Shown here one piece after another: positions 54,297 through 63,622 of a stretch of 64,000 nt of DNA. Under the pieces are notes generated by a model. The model had not been told where the DNA came from and did not search any database. It worked only from the letters and a program-made list of their open reading frames with translations. This DNA is from Bianquea renquensis (GTDB taxonomy: Bacteria; Bacillota; Clostridia; Lachnospirales; Bianqueaceae), in NCBI RefSeq assembly GCF_014384895.1, contig NZ_JACRSQ010000012.1, positions 58,540 through 122,539 of the forward strand, written 5' to 3'. The position numbers were made by a program, and so were the translations under genes. Position 1 is the first letter of the stretch. The number at the start of each line of letters is the position of its first letter.

Positions 54297-54335
54297 ATGG
54301 GCTGCTGCGATTGAAATCGCGGCGGCCCATTTTTT
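54297..54335 (+). terminator. Terminator of the sugar ABC operon
   Basis: Left arm from ATGGGC (54297), inner GCGATT/AATCGC (54307-54312 and 54315-54320), right arm to GGCCCAT (54330), then T6. The dispersed element begins within the end of the T-run. Confidence 0.88.
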
Positions 54336-54366
54336 CCAATCGAAAAGTCCGCCGAGAGGCGGACCC
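54335..54366 (+). repeat. Dispersed palindrome-hairpin element, copy 5
   Basis: Core TCCAATCGAAAA, then GTCCGCC (54347-54353), GNRA loop GAGA, GGCGGAC (54358-54364): a 7-bp perfect stem. It is followed by ATTTTT, so the hairpin itself could act as a second terminator. Confidence 0.75.
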
Positions 54367-54500
54367 ATTTTTCACCATTCTGCCAAAAAGGTATAGGGAT
54401 TTATTCCAGGATATGCTTGACAGATGAGAGGCAGAATTCTATAATGAGAGGTACTTCACCATCTGTAGAGTTTATTTCAGAAGAGAAGGAGGAAGTGGAC

Positions 54501-55490
54501 ATGGCGTCTAACTATATTCCCAGCGCAGGGTATATGTACGATCTGTTGTTTATGTATAAGCTTTATTTCAATAAGGGAGAATGGATGACGGAATTTGTGC
54601 TTCATAAAAAGGCGGAACAGAACAGAGACTTTTACGTCGCCATCATGAAACTTTTTGATACCGCGCCGGAGGAAGGTGCGCTCTTTTTCTATGTCAAGGA
54701 TGCCGGGCAGACATTTATGGATACGCTGCTATTTGAGATGATGCATTGTGGGGAGGGGCTCTCCTTTTCCGAATTCCGCGATGCCTTCAAGGATGGGGCT
54801 GTGACAAAGCGAAAGCTGTTTTTTTATTATTTGGATCAAGATATTGAGCAGATGAGCTTAGCTGAAGCCGTGGGCTGCATCGATAGGAGCGCGTATCCCG
54901 AGGGGATCAAACACTTACTCATATCCTTTTTGATTCGAGAAAAGGACTATGTACAGTCGATCGCCGCAGATTTGGCGGTAAAGGATGAGATCGTATCCTC
55001 CTACTATGAAGAGAATAAAGAGATACTTCCCAGTATTTGTGCTACTGTTTCGGACGAAACGCTCCAAGAGCTGACCGACAGAAAGGATGGAGCGGAGCTG
55101 CGCTATGGGATTTCACTCATCGGCCGGAATGAGATCGTAACAGTGGAGTCGGAGGAGGATTCCCTGGTCATCTTAGGCTGTGACTTTCAGGATGTTCTGG
55201 AGGAGCAAAAAGAGGGAACCACGAATTTGGATATCACCGGATTTGGTAAAGTCATGTCTGAGCCCAACCGCATGGTGATCCTGGATATGCTGCTGGAAAA
55301 TAAAGAGCTCTCCACCAGCGAGATTGCCAAACGCCTGCGGGTATCGGTCAATGCCGCCTACTATCACTTAAATATGATGACGGATATCGGAATGCTGTAT
55401 TCTCGAACGGAAGGCCGGACGGTCTACTTCAAAATCAATCCGAGTCATTTTGTCGCTGTAAGAAAAGCTTTGGAAAAATATTTGATCTAA
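54501..55490 (+). CDS. Transcriptional regulator with a C-terminal ArsR-type winged helix and a novel N-terminal region
   Basis: 329 aa. The last 80 residues hold an ArsR-like HTH: LDMLLENKELSTSEIAKRLRVSVNAAYYHLNMMTDIGML. The first 245 residues are acidic and helical and match no family I recognise; no metal-binding cysteine pair (as in ArsR sensors) is seen. ATG 54501 has AAGGAGG 8 nt upstream; the TTG start 28 codons earlier is rejected. A 14-bp hairpin and 131 nt separate it from the SWIM-MoxR operon, which it may regulate (inference). Confidence 0.8.
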   Translation: MASNYIPSAGYMYDLLFMYKLYFNKGEWMTEFVLHKKAEQNRDFYVAIMKLFDTAPEEGALFFYVKDAGQTFMDTLLFEMMHCGEGLSFSEFRDAFKDGAVTKRKLFFYYLDQDIEQMSLAEAVGCIDRSAYPEGIKHLLISFLIREKDYVQSIAADLAVKDEIVSSYYEENKEILPSICATVSDETLQELTDRKDGAELRYGISLIGRNEIVTVESEEDSLVILGCDFQDVLEEQKEGTTNLDITGFGKVMSEPNRMVILDMLLENKELSTSEIAKRLRVSVNAAYYHLNMMTDIGMLYSRTEGRTVYFKINPSHFVAVRKALEKYLI

Positions 55491-55501
55491 ATGTGGGATG
55501 G

Positions 55502-55538
55502 GGAAGAGGGGTGCCGTTTGCAGGGGCATCCCTCTTCC
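55502..55538 (+). terminator. Terminator-like or attenuator hairpin before the SWIM-MoxR operon
   Basis: GGAAGAGGG plus TGCC (55502-55515) pairs with GGCA plus CCCTCTTCC (55525-55538), a 14-bp stem with one wobble. Only TTA follows, so termination may be partial. No clear sigma-A promoter was found between it and 55622. Confidence 0.55.
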
Positions 55539-55621
55539 TTATCAACACGCAGCATAAGCAGATTGAGGAGAGGAAGGAGCAGCAGTGTACCCGTCGCTAG
55601 CGCTTCGGAATGGAGGTAAAA

Positions 55622-57049
55622 ATGAACATAACACAGGACTTGATCCACTTGGTGGCGCCGAATGCCGCAGCCATCGCCAACGGTCAAAAAATTTCTGCAC
55701 ATCATGATTTTTCCGGCTTGACAAAATCAGAGGATGAAACCTTGATCTGGGGAGAATGCACTGGCAGTGGGAAGACTCCATACAGGACATCCATAGATTT
55801 TCTGGATTCGGAGAAACCCGTCTTTCGATGCACTTGTCCTAGCCGCCAGATTCCCTGCAAACATGCGCTGGGGCTTATGTTTGATTGGGTAGCCGGCAAA
55901 TCCTTTTCCACGGCGCCAATCCCGGAAGAGATTCAGACAAAGAGGGATCGAAAGGCCAAACGGGAAAACCAAGACGGGGGAGCGGCCCCCCGTCCGAAAA
56001 AGAGGAACGCGGCAGCGCAGACAAAAAAATTAAAAAAACAATTGGCAGGACTGGACATGGCGGATCGGATGGTCCGAGAGCTTATGAAGGCTGGTCTTCA
56101 TACGCTGGCGGGGACTGCGGTTAAAACCTATGAGAACTTGGCAAAGGAGTTAGGCAACTATTATCTTCCAGGACCACAGCTTTTCATTATGCGGTTAGTG
56201 CAGCAGATGCAGTTGCTACAGGCGAACCCGGAGGGCGAGGCCGCGCATTTCCAGAACGCGTCCACCATCCTGGTCCAACTGGCTTCCACCATCAAAAAAG
56301 CGCGGGTATACCTGGCGCAGAAACTTGAGAACGGCGATACCACGCCGGATGACTCTGTTTTGTTTGAGGCGCTGGGCGGGGTATGGAAGCTAGAGGACTT
56401 AAAGAGAATTGGCTCATATCGCCGAGATGTACGGCTAGTCCAGCTGTCCTTTGACGTTTCCTTTGACGAGGTTAGGCGTGAATATATTGATCGCGGCTAT
56501 TGGATCGATGTGGACAGCGGCGAAATCTCGCAGACCCTCTCCTATCGGCCAATCAAGGCTCTGAAATACGTGAAGGAGGAGGACACAACTTTTAGTCTGG
56601 CAACAGTACCCGAAGCATACTATTACCCAGGCGATCTGAATCGCCGCGTCCGCTGGGACGCTTGCTCGCTGTCACCCCTCACGCAGGAGGGGATCGCCCA
56701 GATTCTGGGGAAGGCGCAGCCCGACATTGCAACAGCGGTGAAAGCTTTCAAAAATCAAGCGAAAAATACGCTGTCAGACAAATACGCGGCTATGCTGCTG
56801 CCCTATTCACAGATTGGGATTCTCAATGAGCAGATTGTGCTACAGGATTTGGCGGGAAAGCGGATTGTGCTAAAGGACCTGCCGGGAGAGGATGGGAGAT
56901 CGACAGTTACGGCGCTGTCCATGTTGCCGGGAGCGGCGGATGCTGGCGCCATGTTTGGGATTCTATTCTACCATGAACAGGACCGGCGGATTTATATGCA
57001 ACCCTTAAGTCTCATCTCAAGTACAGAAATCGTGCGGCTGCGCTACTAA
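55622..57049 (+). CDS. SWIM zinc-finger protein, first gene of the MoxR-VWA operon
   Basis: 475 aa. SWIM finger at residues 70-81: RCTCPSRQIPCKH gives C70, C72, C79 and H81. A basic linker (KRNAAAQTKKLKKQ) and an uncharacterised helical C-terminal region of about 330 aa follow. SWIM fingers bind nucleic acid or protein. The next gene is 13 nt downstream. Function is unknown; the neighbourhood suggests it supplies target recognition to the MoxR ATPase (inference). ATG 55622 is used; GGAGGT is 4 nt upstream. Confidence 0.85.
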   Translation: MNITQDLIHLVAPNAAAIANGQKISAHHDFSGLTKSEDETLIWGECTGSGKTPYRTSIDFLDSEKPVFRCTCPSRQIPCKHALGLMFDWVAGKSFSTAPIPEEIQTKRDRKAKRENQDGGAAPRPKKRNAAAQTKKLKKQLAGLDMADRMVRELMKAGLHTLAGTAVKTYENLAKELGNYYLPGPQLFIMRLVQQMQLLQANPEGEAAHFQNASTILVQLASTIKKARVYLAQKLENGDTTPDDSVLFEALGGVWKLEDLKRIGSYRRDVRLVQLSFDVSFDEVRREYIDRGYWIDVDSGEISQTLSYRPIKALKYVKEEDTTFSLATVPEAYYYPGDLNRRVRWDACSLSPLTQEGIAQILGKAQPDIATAVKAFKNQAKNTLSDKYAAMLLPYSQIGILNEQIVLQDLAGKRIVLKDLPGEDGRSTVTALSMLPGAADAGAMFGILFYHEQDRRIYMQPLSLISSTEIVRLRY

Positions 57050-57062
57050 AGGAGGGACAGAT

Positions 57063-59033
57063 ATGGATTTACAGCCTCTATATGAAGTTAAGGAACGTCT
57101 GCAAAATTGTTTGTTGGCCGGCCTTTCTTTGATCGACGAGGACTTCCGCCTCAAACGTGCCGTGGAGCAATTTGCGCCTTTATCCAGCCTCTCGCCAGTA
57201 TTCGGAAAGATTCAGGCCGGCCTTCTCAAGCTGTTGAACCCGGAAACTTCCGACCGCGGCGGTGTGCTGATGGACTGCCTAGCGCTGCTCAGCGCAGTCT
57301 GCTATACGCAAGGGCAAACGGATATCGAAGGGGAATTGGCGCCCCTGAGGCCTGCTGGAGGCATGGCTTACATACAGGCGCCCTACAGCGAACTAAAACC
57401 GCTTTGCGATGCATTAACCCAGACGGGGAGCGGACGGTATGAGATTCTGAGGCAGGCGGTTGAAATAAAATCCAGTATTTTGCGGGACTTTCGAATCTTC
57501 CCACTGCTGATCCAGGCTTTGGGCGATCATTATAGCGAGATTGCAGAGTTAGCGAAGGGGTATTTGACTACCTGTGGCGAAGGGATTCTTCCCATGTTAA
57601 AACAGGGATTCGATCCCAAGGGGGGAAAGGGGATGGTCCGGCGGCTGCAAGTCGTCGAGACACTGGCGGCACAGACAGAAAATGAGTGGTATCGCTCCCT
57701 TTTAGAAGAGGCAGACAAGGAGGTGCGCATTGAGGCCATCCATGCCCTCCGGTTTACACAGGAAAATGGAGCTTTCCTTTGCGATCTGGTCAGGTCAGAA
57801 AAGGGAAACGCACAGAAGAGCGCGCGGTGGGCGCTGGCGGAGATGGAGGCGCCGGAATGTCTCGCCCTGTGGCAAAAGGAATTGAAGAAAAAACCGGCAC
57901 AGACAGCGCCCTTTTTGAGGCTAAGCACGAAGGACGGCGTATCCGATCTGATAGCGGAGGCGTTGGCGGAATGTATCCTGCGCCTTCGGCAGCAGAACAC
58001 CGTGACAAAAGAGGAGGAAGCCGTCCTTTCAACTTTGCTGGATGCCACGCTGGGGAAGGATTCTATGGCGATGAACGTCCTGTATGGGAAAATGCTGGAT
58101 TCAGAATTGGAGGCGGAGTTAGACGGATTGCGCGCAGAAAATGGGAAGCCCCTTCGATTCAATGTTGGCGGATCCGATGGATTGTCCTTCTCCGAGAGGC
58201 TTGAAGAGGCGGTTCTCGATTCCATCGTGTACGCGGATTGTCCTAGGCTGTGTGAGACAATCCAGGCTCTGTATGCCAAAGGGCAGGAGCCTCGCCTTTT
58301 GGCCCTGGCCTTTGCAGCTGCGCTGCTCACCAAGTCGAAGGAAGAGGTGTGGGAGGACTACGGAGGGCTGATTAAAAAGGAAGGGCTCATCAAAAAAGAA
58401 GGAACCAGCGGGCGGCAGGCTCGTTTACAGATCCTGCGCATTCTGGGGATGATCTCCTGGGATGAGGAGAAGGAACGCTATCAAATGCGCCGGTGGTATT
58501 ATGATGGACAGGCGGAGAGCTATAGGACGGCGGCTCGGAATCTGAAGGGCGGTCTGGACGACCGTTGGTTCTCACTGTTGACCGATTCAAATGTCAACCG
58601 ATCGGGGAGCGTTGCGGTGTTCAATAGCCATTCTCTGAATAGGGAGGAGAGCGGAGCCTACGATGAAGTCCTGTTTCATCTTGTATCACCGCAAAACCAG
58701 GCTATTTTGGGGCCGTATTTTTATCGCCGCGTTCAGCAGACAAAAGATTGTATCACCTATTATCGGCCGCTAATCGCGTGCGGCTGGGCGGACTTTCAAG
58801 GTATGCTGCGCGCCTACGCCTCAAAGAAAGGACAGGTTTACTATCGAGAAGTCCGGGATTTCCTGGACGCGGTCCCCATGGGCAATGCCCAAAAGGCGGA
58901 AGAATGGGAAATGATTCAAGATATGATTCGCACTCGCAAGGTCAAGGCCCAGAATGGGTTTTGGCCGGAGACACAGATCCAGCAATGCATCGCAGCCCTG
59001 CGCGGCAAAGCGGACAGGCAGACAGAGAAATAG
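57063..59033 (+). CDS. Large helical-repeat (HEAT-like) protein of the MoxR-VWA operon, probably DUF5691-like
   Basis: 656 aa with no membrane segment. Repeated short helices (for example the EVRIEAIHALRFTQENG stretch, AEMEAPECLALW, and leucine-rich pairs throughout) suggest an alpha-solenoid. In other bacteria the gene in this position is annotated DUF5691; I recognise the context, not a catalytic motif. A short in-frame duplication (LIKKEG twice, about residues 437-448) is visible. It sits between the SWIM and MoxR genes with 13- and 12-nt gaps. Proposed role: scaffold or adaptor (inference). Confidence 0.75.
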   Translation: MDLQPLYEVKERLQNCLLAGLSLIDEDFRLKRAVEQFAPLSSLSPVFGKIQAGLLKLLNPETSDRGGVLMDCLALLSAVCYTQGQTDIEGELAPLRPAGGMAYIQAPYSELKPLCDALTQTGSGRYEILRQAVEIKSSILRDFRIFPLLIQALGDHYSEIAELAKGYLTTCGEGILPMLKQGFDPKGGKGMVRRLQVVETLAAQTENEWYRSLLEEADKEVRIEAIHALRFTQENGAFLCDLVRSEKGNAQKSARWALAEMEAPECLALWQKELKKKPAQTAPFLRLSTKDGVSDLIAEALAECILRLRQQNTVTKEEEAVLSTLLDATLGKDSMAMNVLYGKMLDSELEAELDGLRAENGKPLRFNVGGSDGLSFSERLEEAVLDSIVYADCPRLCETIQALYAKGQEPRLLALAFAAALLTKSKEEVWEDYGGLIKKEGLIKKEGTSGRQARLQILRILGMISWDEEKERYQMRRWYYDGQAESYRTAARNLKGGLDDRWFSLLTDSNVNRSGSVAVFNSHSLNREESGAYDEVLFHLVSPQNQAILGPYFYRRVQQTKDCITYYRPLIACGWADFQGMLRAYASKKGQVYYREVRDFLDAVPMGNAQKAEEWEMIQDMIRTRKVKAQNGFWPETQIQQCIAALRGKADRQTEK

Positions 59034-59045
59034 GAGGTAGAGCAG

Positions 59046-60137
59046 ATGGCGGAGCAAGAAAAGATTCAGAGATTGCCGGCGGAGCAAATGTTTCAGAAGG
59101 AGATTCAGGCGCTTATGGCCGCGGAGAGGGACCATATTCCCACGGGGTGGAAGATGTCGCCCAAATCCGTTTTGACCTATATTACAGGAGGTACGGTAGG
59201 GGGGACGGTCATCACGCCAAAGTATGTGGGGAATCGAAGGCTGGTAGAGATCGCGATTTCGACCCTGGTGACAGACCGGGCACTTTTGCTTATCGGGGAT
59301 CCAGGAACGGCGAAGTCCTGGCTGTCAGAGCATCTGGCCGCTGCGATCAATGGCGACTCAACGAAGGTTGTGCAGGGGACGGCGGGTACGACGGAAGAGC
59401 ACATCCGCTATTCCTGGAATTATGCCATGCTCATCGCCAAGGGGCCAAGCCAAGATGCAATGCTGAAAAGCCCTGTCTATCGAGCTATGGAGACGGGCAG
59501 CATTGCTAGAATTGAGGAGATCTCCCGGTGCGCCAGCGAGGTTCAGGACGCGCTCATCTCGATTCTGTCAGAAAAGAGACTGTCGGTGCCAGAGCTGGCT
59601 ATGGAGGTTCCAGCCCAGAAAGGATTTTCCATTATCGCAACGGCCAATACCCGGGATAAGGGTGTCAATGACATGTCTGCCGCGCTAAAGCGCCGGTTTA
59701 ATATCGTGGTTCTCCCGGCACCTGCGGATATGGCGACAGAGATGGAGATCGTGAAAACCAGAGTCGCACAGCTGTCCGAGGGCTTCGATTTAAACGCGGC
59801 CTTGCCGGAGGAGGATGTGGTGGAAAAGGTGGTGACGATCTTCCGGGAGCTGCGGGGTGAGACGACTCTGGACGGAAAACAGAAGGTAAAAGCGCCCAGC
59901 GGTGTCCTCTCTACGGCGGAGGCCATTTCTTTGCTGGCCAACTCCATGGCGTTGGCCGGAAGTTTTGGCAGCGGGGTCATCACGGATGAAGACTTAGCCG
60001 CCGGCTTGCAGGGGGCTGTGGTTAAGGATGAGGAGAAAGACGGACTTGCGTGGAAAGAGTATCTGGATGCGGTCATGAAAAAACGTGGCAGCCGCTGGCT
60101 ACCGCTGTATAAGGCCTGCAAGGAGTTGAATCCATAA
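59046..60137 (+). CDS. MoxR-family AAA+ ATPase
   Basis: 363 aa. Walker A GDPGTAKSW (K90), Walker B region ARIEEIS with E157-E158 where most MoxR proteins have DE, sensor-1 ATANTRDKG, and arginine-finger region ALKRRFN. The C-terminal lid helices are present. MoxR ATPases remodel protein complexes together with VWA proteins; the VWA gene two positions downstream fits. Its TAA overlaps the next ATG by one base. Confidence 0.93.
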   Translation: MAEQEKIQRLPAEQMFQKEIQALMAAERDHIPTGWKMSPKSVLTYITGGTVGGTVITPKYVGNRRLVEIAISTLVTDRALLLIGDPGTAKSWLSEHLAAAINGDSTKVVQGTAGTTEEHIRYSWNYAMLIAKGPSQDAMLKSPVYRAMETGSIARIEEISRCASEVQDALISILSEKRLSVPELAMEVPAQKGFSIIATANTRDKGVNDMSAALKRRFNIVVLPAPADMATEMEIVKTRVAQLSEGFDLNAALPEEDVVEKVVTIFRELRGETTLDGKQKVKAPSGVLSTAEAISLLANSMALAGSFGSGVITDEDLAAGLQGAVVKDEEKDGLAWKEYLDAVMKKRGSRWLPLYKACKELNP

Positions 60138-62395
60138 TGAGACAGCCCGTATTATTTGGCGTGCGGCACTTATCGCCGGGAGCCGCCTGGCAGCTGCGCA
60201 GGAAGTTGGATGAAGTCAAGCCGGAGCTTATCCTCGTGGAGGGGCCGAGCGATCTGTCGGATGCCATGATTTCCATCTGCCATCCCAAGGCGAAACCGCC
60301 GTTGGCCATGATGGCGTACACCAAAGAGAGTCCGGTCCAATCCATCCTGTATCCATTTTCCGTCTATTCACCGGAGTATCAGGCGATCCTGTGGGCGAAG
60401 GAACATGCCTGCCCGTGTCGATTTATGGACTTGCCAGCTGGCGTCTTTTTGTCGCTGCAGAGACGGCGCCAGGTGGAGCCGGATAGGGAGAGGACCACAA
60501 CAGATTCCGTGTACAATCGGCTGGCCGAGCTGTCCGGGGACGAAGATCACGATACCTTTTGGGAACGGCGCTTTGAACATTGGACGGCGGAGGATGGCTA
60601 TGAGCAGGCGGTGTCCGAATTTGGACGTCAGCTGCGCGGCTGCACCATGGGGGTAAACTTGGAGGATGCGGAAACGGTCATCCGTGAGGCCTATATGAAG
60701 CGCCAGATTGAGAGTGCGATTCAGTCAGGAATTGCGCCGGAACGGATTGTATGTGTCTGTGGCGCTTATCATGTGGAAGGACTGGAATCCATGGAGCCTA
60801 TGACGGAAGAAGAGGTTCGGGCGTTGCCGTCGGTAAATTGCAGTTCCACATTGATGCCCTACTCCTACTATCGGCTGTCAACTCGCGCCGGATACGGCGC
60901 AGGCAACAAGGCACCTGCGTATTTTGAACTGCTCTGGCGGGCGATGGAGGAGGGGAACCTGGAGGCCGCCACCTATTGGTATCTTACCCGGATTGCCAAT
61001 TTTCAGCGGCAATATGGGAATATGACGTCTTCCGCGGAAGTTATCGAGGGGGTGCGGCTGGCCAAAAGCTTAGCGATGTTGCGCAATGATACGGTTCCCT
61101 GTCTACAGGACCTTCGGGACGCAGCGATTACCTGCATGGGCCATGGTCAGTTTTCCGAGATCGCCTTGGCAGCGGCGGACACGGAGATCGGGAGTACCAT
61201 TGGAGAGCTGCCAGAGGGAATCAGCCGGACGTCCATTCAAGACGACTTTTACCGGCAGCTGTCCCAGTTGCGGCTAGAAGCTTTTAAATCGGACATTGCG
61301 AAGCCGCTGGATTTGGATCTGCGGGAGAAATTGGGAGTTCAATCGGAAAGGGCCGCGTTCATGGACTTATATCGCTCCATGTTTCTTCACCGGCTGCGGA
61401 TTCTCAGAATTGATTTTGCTCAAGTCGGACAAAACCGGCAGGAAAGGGCGACTTGGGCGGAGACGTGGACGCTGCGCTGGACGCCGGAGGCGGAGATCCA
61501 AATCGTGGAGGCCGCGCTGCTGGGCGATACCATCGCATCCGCCGCCAGCTTTGCCTTGCGTGAACGGGCGGAGGCCAGCGCGTCCATCAGCCAGGCTACG
61601 GAAATCGTGCGGGATGCTTTCTTGTGTGGGATGCCGGAAACCGTGGCCTATGCGCTGGGGATCTTACAGGGCCTCGCCATCGATGAGGCGGCTGTCGATG
61701 AGATGGCAAGGGCGGCAGAACAACTGTCGATCTTAATCCGATACGGGGATCTCCGGCGTCTTGATCCGTCGCCCCTTCAGCCATTGGTCTCCCAGCTATT
61801 TGTCCGAAGCTGCCTGACCCTGCCGAGCGCTTGCAACTGCGACGCTGCGGCGGCAAACTCACTCACCGACGCCATGGAACGGCTCAATACCGTTGCCCTC
61901 CACCATGAATTTCTGGAGGAAGATCGATGGATATCGGTGCTGTTGGACATTTCCGACCGCGATGATCTAAACACGAAATGTTCAGGATTTGCCGCGGCCA
62001 TTCTGCTGGAGCGAGGGAAAATCGGGGAAGAGCTTCTGTCCAGGGAGATGGCCAGGAGGCTATCCCGCGGAATACCAGCGGATTTGGGGGCTGGCTGGTT
62101 TGAAGGTCTGGCAAAGAAAAACCGTCTAAGCCTCATCGCCCGCCTCAGCCTCTGGCGGCAGCTGAGTGAGTATCTGGACACTCTGGACGAAGGAGAATTT
62201 CGGCGGGCATTAGTTTTCCTTCGCCGCGCCTTTGCTGATTTTTCCCCAAAAGAGAAGAATGATGTCGCAGAAAATCTGGGCGAGATTTGGGGGATTAGCC
62301 CGCTGGAGGTGGCGGACGCTGTAATGCGGGAGTCAACGCAGGAGGAGAAAGATCTGCTGGAGGGGCTGCGCGATTTTGATTTCGATGATATCTGA
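60137..62395 (+). CDS. DUF5682 protein with a TraB-like N-terminal domain
   Basis: 752 aa. The N-terminal 250 residues show the pattern of TraB/PrgY/Tiki-type hydrolase-like proteins: LFGVRHLSPGAAW (GxxH) followed by ILVEGPSDL, and later VCVCGAYHVEGLES (second GxxH). The remaining 500 residues are helical and uncharacterised. Overlaps the MoxR stop by one base (TAATG). No signal peptide, so cytosolic. It could be a metallohydrolase effector or sensor of the MoxR-VWA system; that is inference. Confidence 0.85.
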   Translation: MRQPVLFGVRHLSPGAAWQLRRKLDEVKPELILVEGPSDLSDAMISICHPKAKPPLAMMAYTKESPVQSILYPFSVYSPEYQAILWAKEHACPCRFMDLPAGVFLSLQRRRQVEPDRERTTTDSVYNRLAELSGDEDHDTFWERRFEHWTAEDGYEQAVSEFGRQLRGCTMGVNLEDAETVIREAYMKRQIESAIQSGIAPERIVCVCGAYHVEGLESMEPMTEEEVRALPSVNCSSTLMPYSYYRLSTRAGYGAGNKAPAYFELLWRAMEEGNLEAATYWYLTRIANFQRQYGNMTSSAEVIEGVRLAKSLAMLRNDTVPCLQDLRDAAITCMGHGQFSEIALAAADTEIGSTIGELPEGISRTSIQDDFYRQLSQLRLEAFKSDIAKPLDLDLREKLGVQSERAAFMDLYRSMFLHRLRILRIDFAQVGQNRQERATWAETWTLRWTPEAEIQIVEAALLGDTIASAASFALRERAEASASISQATEIVRDAFLCGMPETVAYALGILQGLAIDEAAVDEMARAAEQLSILIRYGDLRRLDPSPLQPLVSQLFVRSCLTLPSACNCDAAAANSLTDAMERLNTVALHHEFLEEDRWISVLLDISDRDDLNTKCSGFAAAILLERGKIGEELLSREMARRLSRGIPADLGAGWFEGLAKKNRLSLIARLSLWRQLSEYLDTLDEGEFRRALVFLRRAFADFSPKEKNDVAENLGEIWGISPLEVADAVMRESTQEEKDLLEGLRDFDFDDI

Positions 62396-62410
62396 GAGGA
62401 GTGAGGCGCT

Positions 62411-63583
62411 GTGACCAACGAGGAACGGATGAAACGATGGAGGCTCATCCTCGGGTCCCAAAGTCAAGAGACGTTCGACGATATGGGCGGGATCTCGCTG
62501 ACGGAGGAGCAATGGCTGATGGATCAGGCATTGGCCGCCATCTACGGGCTGAATGAGGGATTTGAGGGGGAGCGCGGGAGCGGAAACGGACCTTCTGCGC
62601 CGCGTCTTGCCCGTTGGCTGGGGGATCTGCGCACCCTTTTTGATAAAGATCTTGTAACGGTGATCCAGAACGACGCCATTGAGAGGAAAGGGCTCAAGCA
62701 GTTATTGCTAGAGCCGGAAATGCTGGAACATCTGGAACCGGACATTCAGCTGGCATCAACGCTGCTGGCGTTAAAAGACCACATTCCCAAACGATCCAAA
62801 GAGTCGGCGCGAAAATTTATTGAAAAGATTGTGGAGGAGGTCAACCGCCTCCTGGAGAACGATATTCGGCGGGCGGTCACGGCAACGCTGAATAAACGCC
62901 GCCATTCCAGCATTCCAAGCGCCTCGGCCATTGATTTTCCGTATACGATCCGGCGAAATCTTAAGCAGTATAGTCCTGCGCTGGGGACCGTGATTCCAGA
63001 GAGGGTTTACTTTTTTGACCGGATGGCGAAGTCCAATCGCTGGCATGTGATCTTGGATGTTGATCAGAGTGGATCCATGGGGGAATCGGTTATCTATTCT
63101 TCTATTATGGCGTGCATCTTAGCCAGCATGTCGGCCATTAAAACCAATGTGGTGGCTTTTGACACACAGATCATGGATTTGACGGAGAAGTGTGAAGATC
63201 CGGTGGATCTGTTATTTGGATTTCAACTTGGCGGTGGAACCGATATCAATAAATCCATCGCCTATTGCCAGCAGCTCATCGAGACTCCAGGAAGGACCTT
63301 GTTTTTCTTGATCTCGGATCTGGAGGAGGGAGGAAATCGAGGAGGCATGCTCCGCCGCATTGAGGACATGAAGGCTTCCGGTGTGACGGTCATCTGCCTG
63401 TTAGCCATTGCCGACGGAGGCCGCCCCTATTATGATCAGCATACAGCCCAGCGGATTGCCGCCCTGGGCGTTCCCGTGTTCGCCTGCGCACCTCAAAAAT
63501 TGCCGGACCTGTTGGAGCGAGCCTTTTCCGGCCATGATCTGGCGGCCTTTGCCGCTGATATGGAGAAGCGGGAGATCCGGTGA
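62411..63583 (+). CDS. VWA-domain protein (CoxE-like), MoxR partner
   Basis: 390 aa. The C-terminal von Willebrand A domain has an intact MIDAS: LDVDQSGSMGES (D218, S220, S222), GGGTDINKSI (Thr) and LISDLEEGG (Asp). The N-terminal 200 aa are helical, as in CoxE/MadC-type VWA proteins that pair with MoxR. GTG 62411 has AGGAG 9 nt upstream. Last gene of the operon; the tRNA terminator stands downstream. Confidence 0.92.
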   Translation: MTNEERMKRWRLILGSQSQETFDDMGGISLTEEQWLMDQALAAIYGLNEGFEGERGSGNGPSAPRLARWLGDLRTLFDKDLVTVIQNDAIERKGLKQLLLEPEMLEHLEPDIQLASTLLALKDHIPKRSKESARKFIEKIVEEVNRLLENDIRRAVTATLNKRRHSSIPSASAIDFPYTIRRNLKQYSPALGTVIPERVYFFDRMAKSNRWHVILDVDQSGSMGESVIYSSIMACILASMSAIKTNVVAFDTQIMDLTEKCEDPVDLLFGFQLGGGTDINKSIAYCQQLIETPGRTLFFLISDLEEGGNRGGMLRRIEDMKASGVTVICLLAIADGGRPYYDQHTAQRIAALGVPVFACAPQKLPDLLERAFSGHDLAAFAADMEKREIR

Positions 63584-63622
63584 TCCGAACAGTTGCAGCG
63601 CCATGCCGGCAATAAAAATGAC

